NCBI RefSeq assembly: GCF_030252345.1
Contig: NZ_CP126980.1
Location: 4,231,501 to 4,295,500, forward strand
Length of the DNA stretch: 64,000 nt
Direction: 5' to 3'
From: Actinoplanes oblitus
GTDB taxonomy: Bacteria > Actinomycetota > Actinomycetes > Mycobacteriales > Micromonosporaceae
Both the position numbers and the translations under genes were made by a program. Positions 25,693 through 34,664 of the stretch are shown one piece after another (the stretch's first letter is position 1; each line of letters opens with the position of its first letter). The notes below the pieces were generated by a model. It saw only the letters and a list, made by a program, of their open reading frames with translations. It had not been told where the DNA came from and did not search any database.

Positions 25693-25861
25693 CCGCACGT
25701 TGTGCCGAGATCGGGTCAGCGAGTGAGCCTGCTGGTCACGGCATGGTCGACGTCAGACGTTGTAGTGAGCCTTTTCAACCTGATCTTGCAGGTCGACGCG
25801 GGTCGGCAGGGGTGCAGGTAGGACTTCCCAATGGAAATGTCAAGCAGCGGTGCTTACCGTC

Positions 25862-26760
25862 GGTCTTGGTTGGTAGCACGCCCCGTCACGGATTAATGCC
25901 CATAGGACGTTGGCTCTGCGGCGAGCGAGGGACAGCACGGCTTGCTTGTGTCCCTGGCCTTCTGCGCGCTTGCGTTCGTAGTAGTCGCGTGCGAGGGGCA
26001 TGAGCGCAGGCTGGCCATGGCCGAGAGGTAGAACGCTCGTAGGAGGCCGCGGTGATAGCGGCGGGGCCGGCGCATGTTGCCGCTGATCCGGCCGGAATCG
26101 CGTGGCACCGGCGACAGGCCGGCAAACGCCGCCAGCCGGTCGGCGGTGCCGAACGCCTTCACATCTCCGCCGGTGACAGTGATGAACGTGGCCCCGAGCA
26201 GCGGGCCCGTGCCGGGCAGGCTGCGGATGACTTCGGCGTGCGGGTGCTCGTGGAACCGGGCGTCGATCAGGGCGTCGACATCGCCGATCTCCTCGTCAAG
26301 GGTCATCACCGCGGCCGCGAGGCGGGCCACCATCGCAGCGGCCAACGCCTCGCCGGGCAGCGCGGTGTGTTGCGCCTGGGCCGTCGCCACAACGGCCTCC
26401 GCCACTGCGGCGGCACCCTTGACGTTGCGGTTCTTCAGCCAGGTTTCGATGCGCTTGGCGCCGCTGCGGCGGATGGCCGCCGACGCCCGGTGAACCGCCA
26501 GGCCGGTTAGGTAGACCATCGGCTGGTCACCGCCGAGCAGCAGACCGATCAGCAGAGCGGCTCCACCATGGTTGACGTCCACCGCCCACAGCACATCCTG
26601 CGAGATGGCAAGTACGTCGCTGATCAGCTCCAGCAGCTCAGCCTCGTCGTTCAATACCCTCCGACAACAGACGTTGCCCGTGCGCGTCGACCACCACGCA
26701 GTGGTGGTGCTCCTTGCCGATGTCGAATCCAGCCCAGATCCTCGCCACGGCCACCTCCGC
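25862..26760 (-). mobile_element. IS110-family element remnant, internally deleted and frameshifted
   Basis: The transposase starts near 26750 with VARIWAGFDIGKEHHHCVVV, shifts frame near 26660, and continues DEAELLELISDVLAISQDVL and GGDQPMVYLTGLAVHRASAA. The central DEDD segment that normally follows (TDAKDA region) is deleted. The C-terminal transposase_20 part is well kept (RSLPGTGPLLGATFITVTGG, LAAFAGLSPVPRDSGRISGN), then frameshifts once more near 25990 to YYERKRAEGQGHKQAVLSLA. It is inactive. Confidence 0.8.
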
Positions 26761-26982
26761 CAGCTCGTCGTCACGACAGTCCTGCAGACGACCTCGCCGA
26801 CGTTCTCCTTCACAGCGATCGAGTCGCGTATCCCCATGAGCGGTCGAGTCGTCGCGGAGCTACGGGCGGCCAAGTCGTTTGAGCCATCGATCGGCGGCAA
26901 GCTAACAGCCATACCCGTAACCCCCGGGCCCGACGATCCTACGAATGAGCGGCGCAGACCCGCGCTTGGAAGGTAGGGCAGG

Positions 26983-27210
26983 CTAAGTCCCGACGGAACT
27001 CGCGAATTGGTCCTGCAGGATGGCACCCGCGTCCGCGCCGACCGCACCGAAGTCGTCAGCGAGTAAACCCACGATCCACAAGGATCCCGAGCGCCCCGCC
27101 GGCTGGAGGGTGACTTCCTCACGGAACCAGCGCGGCCGCCGGTCAGTCTTGGTAGGGCACAGCGTCATAGGCGAGACCGTGGACCGCCCTGGACCCGGCG
27201 CGCGATTCAT
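26983..27210 (-). CDS. possible small hypothetical protein
   Basis: A 75-residue open frame ending QDQFASSVGT. Its ATG overlaps the stop of the preceding minus-strand frame by ATGA, the usual coupling seen in this genome; an internal ATG (MTLCPTKTDRRPRWFREEV) could be the true start. No domain is recognised. Support is weak. Confidence 0.3.
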   Translation of the reverse strand: MNRAPGPGRSTVSPMTLCPTKTDRRPRWFREEVTLQPAGRSGSLWIVGLLADDFGAVGADAGAILQDQFASSVGT

Positions 27211-27770
27211 TGCTCTCGCATCGGAGATCGCGGATACCCTCGTCGAGTCGGCCGATCCGGATCATCCGCAAGCCTGGAACGCGATGACGATACCTTTCCC
27301 AGGCAACCGATCAGGCCCGTCATGGAGCGGTAGCCGTCGCGGCTGAGGATGACGACACCTAGCGCCACCGCGACAACGCCGGCCAGGATGAGCAGGACCG
27401 CGTTGCGCCGGTTGGCGCGCCGATCTCGCGCCGCCTGCGCGGAACTACAGGTCAGCGCGCCCATCGCCGCCCCGCAACCCGTGCACGTGAATTGCTGCCA
27501 TTGGATGCCCTCCGCCGGACGCCGAGGCAGCGCAGTGAAGACCTCGCGGGAACCATGACGACAGCGGAGCCGGGCTCTGGGCAGTTCCGCGAAAGACGCT
27601 TCAGCCACGCGTGGCACCCTCCCTCGCTTGACCGGGCCGTCCACGGATTCCGCGACTTGCGGCGGACCAAGCCTGTAGATCCCGAGGAAGGTTACCGGCG
27701 CGGGGAGCGGACCGGTGCGCAGCAGTGCACCGCACACGGCAGTGCCGACGCGTGAATGCCGGCCCACCAC
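27207..27770 (-). CDS. possible zinc-ribbon membrane protein
   Basis: Only the middle is convincing: CTGCGAAMGALTC (zinc-ribbon-like CxxC...C), then an Arg-rich stretch and one transmembrane helix AVLLILAGVVAVALGVVILS. The N-terminal 90 residues look like non-coding translation and the real start is probably further in. Coupled by ATGA to the next small frame. Function unknown. Confidence 0.3.
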   Translation of the reverse strand: MVGRHSRVGTAVCGALLRTGPLPAPVTFLGIYRLGPPQVAESVDGPVKRGRVPRVAEASFAELPRARLRCRHGSREVFTALPRRPAEGIQWQQFTCTGCGAAMGALTCSSAQAARDRRANRRNAVLLILAGVVAVALGVVILSRDGYRSMTGLIGCLGKVSSSRSRLADDPDRPTRRGYPRSPMREQ

Positions 27771-27969
27771 CAGCTAGCGATCGCCTCGAGTTGAACCCGC
27801 GGAAGGGCGGTCGCTCAGCCGGCGGCATGCTCGGGGGTGGGCACGATCGTGACCTTCGGGTGTGACCGGCTGGCCAACGGCAGCCTTGTGCGTCCGGTCT
27901 GCACCGGTAGATATCAAGGCTCGCTCGACGGTGGTGAACCGCCTCGATTCGATTTGCCGCGGAGTGCCG

Positions 27970-28004
27970 AAGCCCGCTCTGGTGCAGGGCACCAGAGCGG
28001 GCTT
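27970..28004. terminator. perfect 16-bp hairpin terminator of the GlsB-like gene
   Basis: AAGCCCGCTCTGGTGC (27970-27985) and its exact complement (27989-28004) enclose a 3-base loop, 24 bases past the stop of the minus-strand GlsB/YeaQ gene. Confidence 0.8.
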
Positions 28005-28027
28005 GGCAAAGCGCTGCGAGCTACGAG

Positions 28028-28297
28028 TTACACGCGGCGACGGCCGTAGATGCCGGCGACAGCGCCGACACCGATGGCGGCGACGATGACCTGCAGGAGG
28101 ATCTCGATCCAGTCGATGCCCTTGGTGATGTCGACGCCGAAGGCCTTGGCGAGGAACGTGCCGATGAAGGCGGCGACGATGCCGATGACGATGGTCAGCC
28201 AGATCGGGATGTGCTGCTTGCCCGGAACGACCAGACGGCCGAGCGCACCGATGATCAGGCCGATGACAATGGCGGTGATGATCCCGGAAACGTGCAC
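28028..28297 (-). CDS. GlsB/YeaQ/YmgE-family stress-response membrane protein
   Basis: An 89-residue inner-membrane protein of the transglycosylase-associated (YeaQ) family. There are three helices: IITAIVIGLIIGALGRLVVP, PIWLTIVIGIVAAFIGTFLA and EILLQVIVAAIGVGAVAGIY, with the family's conserved GxxxGxL..PG spacing and a terminal GRRRV. GTG 28297 is chosen as start because AAGGAG lies six bases ahead; upstream in-frame ATGs have no such site. Family members are induced by stress and stationary phase. Confidence 0.85.
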   Translation of the reverse strand: MHVSGIITAIVIGLIIGALGRLVVPGKQHIPIWLTIVIGIVAAFIGTFLAKAFGVDITKGIDWIEILLQVIVAAIGVGAVAGIYGRRRV

Positions 28298-28379
28298 GTC
28301 CAGCTCCTTGAGGTAAGTCGGGGGTGCTTCGATCCGCCTCATGCCCCATTCCGGCACCTGCCTAAACCAGCTGGCTCGG

Positions 28380-28730
28380 CCGGGGGTGTGCTGGGCGGTG
28401 GTCCTGGCCGACCGCCGGTTCGCCAGACCGCAGTTCGATCAGTTCTGCGACCTGAACGGGATTCACCTGGTCCGCCCGAAGCGCGCGAATGCCAAAACCG
28501 ACGCGCCAGGCACCCCGGCTGAGCGGGCATTACTGCGTTGCCGCCAGTGGATCGAGTCGATCTTCCAAAGTCTGAAAGGGCAACTCTCCCTGGAACGTCA
28601 CGGCGCCCGCCGGCACGACGGGTTGTTCGCCCGCGTGGGCCAGCGTTTACTCGCTCTGGCCGCCGTGATCTGGCACAACACCAACATCAACCCACCCCAC
28701 CCAAGATCACTCATCGCGTACGACCATTGA
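28380..28730 (+). mobile_element. IS982-family transposase remnant (C-terminal third)
   Basis: The frame contains VLADRRFARPQFDQFCDLNG, IHLVRPKRA, then RCRQWIESIFQSLKGQLSLE and RVGQRLLALAAVIWHNTNIN ending SLIAYDH, characteristic of the end of IS982 transposases (last catalytic Glu in QWIES). The N-terminal two thirds are absent. It abuts an IS256 scrap. Confidence 0.75.
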
Positions 28731-28741
28731 CCAGCAAAGAT

Positions 28742-29047
28742 CTAGGATTCAGCCATCTTGTACTCCGGGTCCGTACCGTGATCGGTGTTTCCGGCTCTTC
28801 GGTCAGTAGGTTCGGCGGCCGGCCAGCGGTCACCGAAGGTGATGGCGAAGGCGTTCAGCACAGGCTTCCAGCGCATCGTCCATCGGGCGCGGCCGGTTCC
28901 TGTTGGGTCCAGGCTGCGGGTCACAAGGTACAGGCACTTCAGCGCGGCTTGCCCGCTCGGGAAGTGTCCCCGAGCTCGCACGGCCCGCCGATAGCGGGCA
29001 TTCAACGACTCGATCGCATTCGTGGAGCACGTTCGTCCGCTCGCGGA
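28742..29047 (-). mobile_element. IS256-family transposase remnant (C-terminus)
   Basis: The minus frame reads CSTNAIESLNARYRRAVRAR, GHFPSGQAALKCLYLVTRSL and RWTMRWKPVLNAFAITFGDR, the signature C-terminus of IS256/Mutator transposases. The rest of the element is lost. A second, shorter IS256 scrap is at about 61044-61150. Confidence 0.8.
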
Positions 29048-29065
29048 CCGCCGGCAGTCCGTTCG

Positions 29066-29386
29066 TCACCAGTGAGATGCGATGAAGCCGGCTATGGCCA
29101 AGGCGGCGGTGGCCAGTCCGATCCCACCGGCCTGCGCTCCGAGCACGGCAACGGACCGCGCTTTGTCGGCGCGTCGAGCAATCCAGATCGCGGCTGTCAA
29201 CAGGGCCAGTGGGGTCAAGCAGACAACCGCTGAAATCCCCAACGCGGGGATCACCGCGTTCCATCCGTCTCGTTCGGGAAAGGCGCGCGTGAATGTCCAC
29301 GCGCCTAGCACTAACGGAACGATGATCCAGGTGGCGGCAACAGCGAGAGCCCGTCCTTGACTGACCACGCCCGGGAATCTAGCCAT
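29066..29386 (-). CDS. small polytopic membrane protein
   Basis: A 106-residue protein from ATG 29386 with three predicted helices: VAATWIIVPLVLGAWTFT, VIPALGISAVVCLTPLALLT and GIGLATAALAIAGFIASHW. A short polar loop with RRADKARSVAV lies between helices two and three. No family recognised. It is intact between two transposase remnants. Confidence 0.5.
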   Translation of the reverse strand: MARFPGVVSQGRALAVAATWIIVPLVLGAWTFTRAFPERDGWNAVIPALGISAVVCLTPLALLTAAIWIARRADKARSVAVLGAQAGGIGLATAALAIAGFIASHW

Positions 29387-29439
29387 CTGCGTCAATGCGG
29401 TGCAGTGTCCCACGATATGGATGTCCTCATCTAATAGGT

Positions 29440-29891
29440 TTTGTCAGCCTGCGGGTCAAGGACAGGTGCAGGATGGCTCCGGTAGCGGCCGGCGGCTGGC
29501 CCGGGCCCGGCTGCCCGAAGGGTTGGCAGGCATCACCCGGCTGCACGCGTTGATCGCCGAGCACCTGGCGGCATCCTGCGCGGATCTTGACCCGGTGCAG
29601 GGCGCCGGACGGGTGGGAATCGGAATCGAGACCGATCGGGGCACCTGGGTGCGGGCCCTGCTCGCGGCTGGTTATCGGGTCTATGCGATCAACCCGATGT
29701 CCTCGGCCCGCTATCGGGAACGGCATTCGACGCTTCATCGCCTGACCGCACCACCGAACGCCTCGGCGAGCAGATCGCCCTGCTGTCGGCCGAGTTGGCC
29801 CGCATCGACCATGAGCTGGCCGATCTGGCGACCACCCGCACCACGGTGCAGCATCTGACCATGAGCGAGTTCAGCGCGACGACCCGACCGT
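29440..29891 (+). mobile_element. IS110-family transposase fragment, frameshifted
   Basis: LARARLPEGLAGITRLHALI and GIETDRGTWVRALLAAGYRV with YAINPMSSARYRERHS is the N-terminal DEDD region of IS110 transposases. After about 29735 the frame shifts and a different-looking coiled-coil (LGEQIALLSAELARIDHELA) runs to a stop at 29891; this may be the joined end of another gene. No terminal signals identified. Confidence 0.6.
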
Positions 29892-30128
29892 GATCAGCTC
29901 CGCCTACCAGCAGATCCTCGCCGTTGAAGGCTGAGCCAGGCGACGCCGAGAGCGGATCTTGTCAGCAAGTGGCTGCCGTGGTGGATCACCGGACCTTGCC
30001 GGTCGACTGTGTCCGGTCATGGGTTGTTCACAACATCTACACGGGGTTGCGGCGTTCATCCGCGTCCGTCCAAGGTCCGTCGCCGGATTTAGTTGGTCTC
30101 AGTGACTGAGCCTGGGGGATCTCGGAAG

Positions 30129-30388
30129 ATGATGAAACTGGCCCGCAAACGACAGCCATTCGCGCTGGATGTGTGTCGGCTGCGGTTGCATCCGTTGCAC
30201 TCGTGGGAGTCACCGGGCCGGCTCAGGCGGCCTGCCCGACCACCACCTTCACCGTGAAGTACGGCAACAGCTACGCGACCGGCAACATCACCTGGTTCAA
30301 CCGGAGTGTAAGGCTTACCGGTGACCTCGCGGTCACCGTCGGCAATTGTCGGTGGGTAGAGGTCTTCGGTGTGCCGATACCTGGGTGA
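30129..30388 (+). pseudogene. small secreted protein, frameshift within the signal peptide
   Basis: ATG 30129 (after GGAAG) starts MMKLARKRQPFAL; one missing base near 30165 would join it to VSAAVASVALVGVTGPAQA, making a normal Sec signal peptide. The mature part (CPTTTFTVKYGNSYATGNIT, ending EVFGVPIPG) is about 52 residues with two cysteines. As it stands, only a protein from GTG 30173 without basic n-region could be made. Function unknown. Confidence 0.5.
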
Positions 30389-30523
30389 TGGTGACCGCAC
30401 ATCGGATTCGCCCGAGCCGATGATCAGCCGACGACCGAGTCATGGCGTAGCTGTTCGATCTCCCCGCCTTCATAGGGACCAACGGCCATGGCAGGTTAAC
30501 GAAGGCTTGCCTATGTTGGTCTC

Positions 30524-30796
30524 GTGACTCGAAGTCCGCAGCGGACCTTGCTCAGCACCGGTGTCCTCGCCGATGTGGCGCCCGGATGCCGGACGACCGT
30601 GGTGGGGGTGATTTCTGGCGCGCCCGAGGCGACGGTACGCCGCCTCGCCGATCTCGGATTCACCGCGGGCACCACGGTGGAGGTGGTGCGGCGGGCACCG
30701 CTGCGCGATCCGGTGATCTACCGGGTCCGGGACTACGACGTGTGCCTGCGCCGGGAGCAGGCAGCGCTGCTGCTGGTCGCGGAGTGCGTGTCGTGA
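30524..30796 (+). CDS. feoA: ferrous iron transport protein A
   Basis: A 90-residue SH3-like cytosolic protein that works with FeoB in Fe(II) uptake. Family marks are LADLGFTAGTTVEVVRRAPL, RDPVIYRVRDYDVCLRREQA and a C-terminal LLVAE. The GTG start follows the last AT-rich stretch of the intergenic region. Its stop overlaps the feoB start (GTGA), so the two are coupled. Confidence 0.92.
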   Translation: MTRSPQRTLLSTGVLADVAPGCRTTVVGVISGAPEATVRRLADLGFTAGTTVEVVRRAPLRDPVIYRVRDYDVCLRREQAALLLVAECVS

Positions 30797-32748
30797 GCGC
30801 CGCCTGCCACAGTGCCGGGGAAGCCGACGGTGTCGCCACCACCGAGCCGACGATCGCCCTGGCCGGCAGCCCGAACGCCGGGAAGACCAGCATCTTCAAC
30901 GCGCTGACCGGACTGCGGGCGAAAACCGGCAACTATCCGGGCGTGACCGTGTCCCGGTTCGTGGGCAACGCCCGGATCGGCGGCCGCGACCTGATCGTCG
31001 AGGATCTGCCGGGGACGTACAGTCTCGAGGCGATCAGTCCGGACGAGCAGATCATGGTGGATGTGCTGGACGGGCGGATCGCCGGCGAGCGGCGTCCGGA
31101 CGCTGTCCTCATCGTGGTGGACGCGACGACGCTGCGGCGGTCGCTGCGGTTCGTGGCGCAGGTGCTGGGACGGGGGCTGCCGGCCGCGGTGGCGGTGACC
31201 TTCACCGACGAGCTGGTGACCCGGCAGGGAAGCCTCGACCTGGAGGCGTTCGAGCAGGCGCTCGGCGTGCCGGTGGTGCGAGTCGTGGGAAACCGCGGCG
31301 GAGGCATCGACCGGCTGCGCGAGCTGATCGGCGACTGGCGACGGTGGCCGACGCCGGTGCTGGCGCCGCCGACCGACCCCGCCGAGCTGGACGCCTGGAT
31401 CGACTCGGTGCTGACGTACGCCACCTACCAGCCCCCGGGGCGGCACACCGTCACGCAGCGGGTCGACTCCGTCCTTCTGCATCCGCTCTGGGGAACTATC
31501 GTCTTCCTCACCGTGATGGTCGTGTTCTTCCAGACCATTTTCGGGCTGGCCGCGCCGCTGCAGGGCTATGTCGAGTCGTTCTTCGGCTGGCTGTCCGGCC
31601 TGGTGGCCTCGCACGTGAGCAATCCCTGGCTGGGCGGCCTGCTCGGCGACGCGATCATCAGTGGGATCGGCGGGGTGCTCGTCTTCGTCCCGCAGATCAT
31701 GCTGCTGTTCCTGCTGATCGCCTTCCTGGAGGGCGTCGGCTACATGTCGCGCGCCGCTTTCCTGATGGACCGGGTGATGGCGCGCGCCGGGCTGGAGGGC
31801 CGGGCGTTCGTCTCGCTGCTGTCGTCGTTCGCGTGCGCGATCCCGGGCATCATGGCGACCCGGACGCTGCCGTCGTCGCGGGACCGGCTGGCCACCATGA
31901 TGGCCGCGCCGCTGATGACCTGCTCGGCGCGGCTGCCGGTGTACGTGCTGCTGATCGGCCTGCTGGTGGACCCGGCCGCGCGGGTCGGGCCGTTCGGTGT
32001 GCAGGGCCTGATCATGTTCGGGATGTACCTGCTCGGCGCGGTCTCGGCGATGCTCGCCGCCTGGGCGTTCCAGAAGATCGGCCGGGGCCGGGGCGCCACG
32101 CTGCCGTTCTACATGGAGATGCCGCCGTACCGGCTGCCGACCGTCCGCTCGGTGCTGATCGCGGTGAGCGACTCGGCGCGCTCGTTCGTCCGCAAGTGCA
32201 CGACGATCATCACGGCCACCACGATCGCGCTGTGGCTGCTGCTCAACCTGCCCCTGCAGTCGGCCGGCGACCTGCGGGCGCACGGCGTCGACCCGGGCGA
32301 CAAGACGGCGGTCACCGCGTATGTCGCCGACCACAGCTACGCGGCGGATCTGGGTCGCCTGGTCGAGCCGGTGTTCGCGCCGCTGGGCTTCGAATGGCGG
32401 ATCAACATCGCGGTGCTGTCCGCCCAGTCGGCGCGCGAGACGTTCGTGGCCACCCTCGGCCAGGTCGCCGCGGCGGAGGACGCGGATCAGCCGGCCCAGG
32501 CGCTGCGTACCATGACGTACCCCGACGGCGGGCACGCCGGTGAGCGGGTCTTCACCGCGCCGACGATCGCCGCGCTGTTGGTCTACTTCGCGTTCGCGCT
32601 GCAGTGCATGGCGACCGTCGGCATCATGCGCCGGGAGACCGGCACCTGGAAGTGGCCGCTGATCGCGTTCGGCTACCTGACCACACTGGCCTGGCTCATG
32701 GCGTTCGCGGCGCACACGATCACCGCCCTGGTCACCGGGCTCGGCTGA
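30793..32748 (+). CDS. feoB: ferrous iron transporter FeoB (GTPase-coupled permease)
   Basis: A 651-residue inner-membrane Fe(II) transporter. The N-terminal G domain has G1 GSPNAGKTS (about 25-33), switch GNYPGVTVSR and G3 DLPGTYS. The G4 position reads TFTDE where FeoB usually has NxxD, an unusual change at the guanine-specificity site. Membrane part: Gate motifs RAAFLMDRVM, SFACAIPGIMATRTLPSSRD and LSAQSARETFVATLG, with about eight or nine helices. Coupled on both sides to feoA and the NifU-like gene. Expected under low oxygen, matching the neighbouring nitrate and nitrite reductases. Confidence 0.95.
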   Translation: MSAACHSAGEADGVATTEPTIALAGSPNAGKTSIFNALTGLRAKTGNYPGVTVSRFVGNARIGGRDLIVEDLPGTYSLEAISPDEQIMVDVLDGRIAGERRPDAVLIVVDATTLRRSLRFVAQVLGRGLPAAVAVTFTDELVTRQGSLDLEAFEQALGVPVVRVVGNRGGGIDRLRELIGDWRRWPTPVLAPPTDPAELDAWIDSVLTYATYQPPGRHTVTQRVDSVLLHPLWGTIVFLTVMVVFFQTIFGLAAPLQGYVESFFGWLSGLVASHVSNPWLGGLLGDAIISGIGGVLVFVPQIMLLFLLIAFLEGVGYMSRAAFLMDRVMARAGLEGRAFVSLLSSFACAIPGIMATRTLPSSRDRLATMMAAPLMTCSARLPVYVLLIGLLVDPAARVGPFGVQGLIMFGMYLLGAVSAMLAAWAFQKIGRGRGATLPFYMEMPPYRLPTVRSVLIAVSDSARSFVRKCTTIITATTIALWLLLNLPLQSAGDLRAHGVDPGDKTAVTAYVADHSYAADLGRLVEPVFAPLGFEWRINIAVLSAQSARETFVATLGQVAAAEDADQPAQALRTMTYPDGGHAGERVFTAPTIAALLVYFAFALQCMATVGIMRRETGTWKWPLIAFGYLTTLAWLMAFAAHTITALVTGLG

Positions 32749-33281
32749 TGATCCCGATCCATCCGCAGGCCTGTCCGGGCCGGCCCGACCAGCTTCGCTG
32801 GATCACCCCGGCCGGCGCGCTTCCCGGTGCCGGGGAGGTGGTCGTGGCACCGGCGCCGCTCGACGCGCTGTTGCGCGACGGGACGCTCGCCCAGGTACGC
32901 GTCGAGCCGGCCGCCGTGCTGACCACGCTCGCCGTGGGGCGCGGCTGGCCGGTCGAGGGCGCCCGAGTCCGGTCGGCGGTGCACGCCGCCCTCGACGACC
33001 CGGACGGCTGGCAGATCATGAACGCCGCGACCGGTGACGAGGCGCTGCGGTCCGCCGCCGAGGCACTGCTCAACGGCTCGGCCGGCGACTTCGCCCGCTC
33101 GCACGGGGGACGCATCGAGCTCGTCGACGCCTGCGACGGCGTGGTGACGGTACGACTGCTCGGCACCTGCCACGGCTGCCCGGCGTCGGCGTTCACACTG
33201 CGTTCGCGCCTGGAGGAGCAACTCCGGCGCCGGTACCCGGGCCTGCGAGCCGTCGTCGAGGCCGGCGCGGCCCCGCGTTGA
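32748..33281 (+). CDS. NifU C-terminal-domain protein, third gene of the feo operon
   Basis: A 177-residue protein starting at ATG 32748 that overlaps the feoB stop (TGATG). The N-terminal 90 residues (LPGAGEVVVAPAPLDALLRD, VRVEPAAVLTTLAVGRGWPV) resemble a scaffold-like domain. The C-terminal 75 residues are a NifU-type Fe-S domain with HGGRIELVDACDGVVTVRLL and CHGC. It could deliver or sense iron-sulfur clusters for the FeoB system, analogous to FeoC; that is inference from gene order. Confidence 0.8.
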   Translation: MIPIHPQACPGRPDQLRWITPAGALPGAGEVVVAPAPLDALLRDGTLAQVRVEPAAVLTTLAVGRGWPVEGARVRSAVHAALDDPDGWQIMNAATGDEALRSAAEALLNGSAGDFARSHGGRIELVDACDGVVTVRLLGTCHGCPASAFTLRSRLEEQLRRRYPGLRAVVEAGAAPR

Positions 33282-33347
33282 AACCCGGTGCGGCGACGAG
33301 CGGGTACTGGCCTGTCGCGCGCCGGTACACCACGTTCGTCGAGGTGC

Positions 33348-34664
33348 TCATCGGGCGGTGACCTCGATGATCCCGCGGGCCCCGCGGTCCGCATCGGACA
33401 TCACGTGGCTGACGAACGGGTAGTGGCCCGCCTGGGGCAGAACCGTTTCCACGAAACCGCCGGCGGCCGGGACGAGGGGCAGGACCTGGGCACCGCCGGG
33501 GTCGGACGGTTCGAGTTGGTAGCGGCCCTCGGCGTACACGGTGTCGAACTGGGCGCCCACCACATGGAACGACGTGTCGCGGCTGGGTCCCGCGTCGAGG
33601 AGCCAGATCCGGACCCGGTCGCCGGCGCGTGCGGTCAGCGGGCGATGGGTGTATTGGGCCGCGTAGCCGTTGAAGACGACGGCGTCCGGCCGATCGGCCC
33701 GCATGGCGGCGATGTCGCCGCCCCGGTAGATCTCCGACTGCACCAGGAGGTATTCGCGGGCTACCGGCAGCAGCCCGGGTGGGTCGATGATGACGGCGCC
33801 GTACATGCCGTTGCCGAGGTGCAGCAGCATCGGCATGGTCGAGCAGTGGTACATCCAGATGCCGGCTCTGGTGGCGGTGAACCGGTAGATGAGGCTCTGG
33901 CCGGGTTCGATCGGCCGCATCGGTTCGTCCGGGGCGAGCGCACCGGCGTGGAAGTCGACGCCGTGGTCGACGTTGCCGTCGTTGGTCAGGGTGACCTCGA
34001 AGGTGTCACCGATGCGGCCGTGCAGGGTCGGTCCCGGCACGGTCCCGTTGTAGGTCCACATGCTTTGGCGTACGCCCGGCGCGACGTCGAGCTGTACCTC
34101 GCGGACGTGCAGGGCGACTTTGTGCAGACGTCCCGCCGGGACGGGCGGTACCGCCGCGTCCCGGGCTCGGAAGCCGGCGCCGGGATCGGCTAGGGTGTCG
34201 ATCGCCGCGGTGGGTTCCGGTGCCGGCGCTGCGGTGCTGGTCTCGTGGGCGTGGCCGGTGGTGGCGATCGTGAGGGTCATTCCCGTCTGCCGGTGGCCCG
34301 GCAGCGAGCACCAGCCCTGTACCGGGCCGCCGATCACGCCGACGTCGAGGCGGGCGGTCCGACCGGCGCTGACCGGGCCGGTCTTCGCACCGGTGGCCAG
34401 GATCAGATCATGGCGGCGCTGGTCACGGTTGGTGAGGGCGATGATCAGCCGGTCGCCGGCGGGGACGATGAGCTGTGCCGGCTGAAAGCGCATGTCATCG
34501 ACGGTCACTGCGATCGTAGTGGTGTGCCCGGTAGGGACGGTCGATGTCGTCGTGGTTGCGACCGGGCCGGTGCCGGTGGTGCGTTGCGCGGCGACGCCGG
34601 TGAGCACGGCGAGGACGACCAGGGCGAGGCCGGTGGCGACGCCGCCGAGGGGCCGGGTGGTCAT
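33348..34664 (-). CDS. nirK: copper-containing nitrite reductase (NirK type) with N-terminal cupredoxin domain
   Basis: A 438-residue exported or membrane-anchored enzyme; the first helix GLALVVLAVLTGVAA anchors it. An extra cupredoxin domain follows (MRFQPAQLIVPAGDRLIIAL with GWCSLPGHRQTGM, a type-1 copper site). The NirK part shows NVDHGVDFHA (type 1 His, catalytic Asp, type 2 His), then WMYHCSTMPMLLHLGNGMYG (type 2 His and type 1 Cys, His, Met) and SFHVVG (third type 2 His). It reduces nitrite to NO. First domain may donate electrons. Start overlaps the upstream membrane gene stop (ATGA). Confidence 0.88.
   Translation of the reverse strand: MTTRPLGGVATGLALVVLAVLTGVAAQRTTGTGPVATTTTSTVPTGHTTTIAVTVDDMRFQPAQLIVPAGDRLIIALTNRDQRRHDLILATGAKTGPVSAGRTARLDVGVIGGPVQGWCSLPGHRQTGMTLTIATTGHAHETSTAAPAPEPTAAIDTLADPGAGFRARDAAVPPVPAGRLHKVALHVREVQLDVAPGVRQSMWTYNGTVPGPTLHGRIGDTFEVTLTNDGNVDHGVDFHAGALAPDEPMRPIEPGQSLIYRFTATRAGIWMYHCSTMPMLLHLGNGMYGAVIIDPPGLLPVAREYLLVQSEIYRGGDIAAMRADRPDAVVFNGYAAQYTHRPLTARAGDRVRIWLLDAGPSRDTSFHVVGAQFDTVYAEGRYQLEPSDPGGAQVLPLVPAAGGFVETVLPQAGHYPFVSHVMSDADRGARGIIEVTAR

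Noticed and set aside
30733..32715. 660-residue minus-strand open frame across feoB
   Set aside because: Composition (Arg, His, Gln, Asp) is that of antisense translation of a membrane protein gene; no ribosome site or domain.
33348..34664. Multicopper oxidase (laccase) instead of nitrite reductase
   Set aside because: There is one type-1 and one type-2 site in the NirK order (DHGVDFH, YHC...HLGNGM, SFHVVG) and no HCHxxxH trinuclear motif; some residual doubt remains because of the extra cupredoxin domain.
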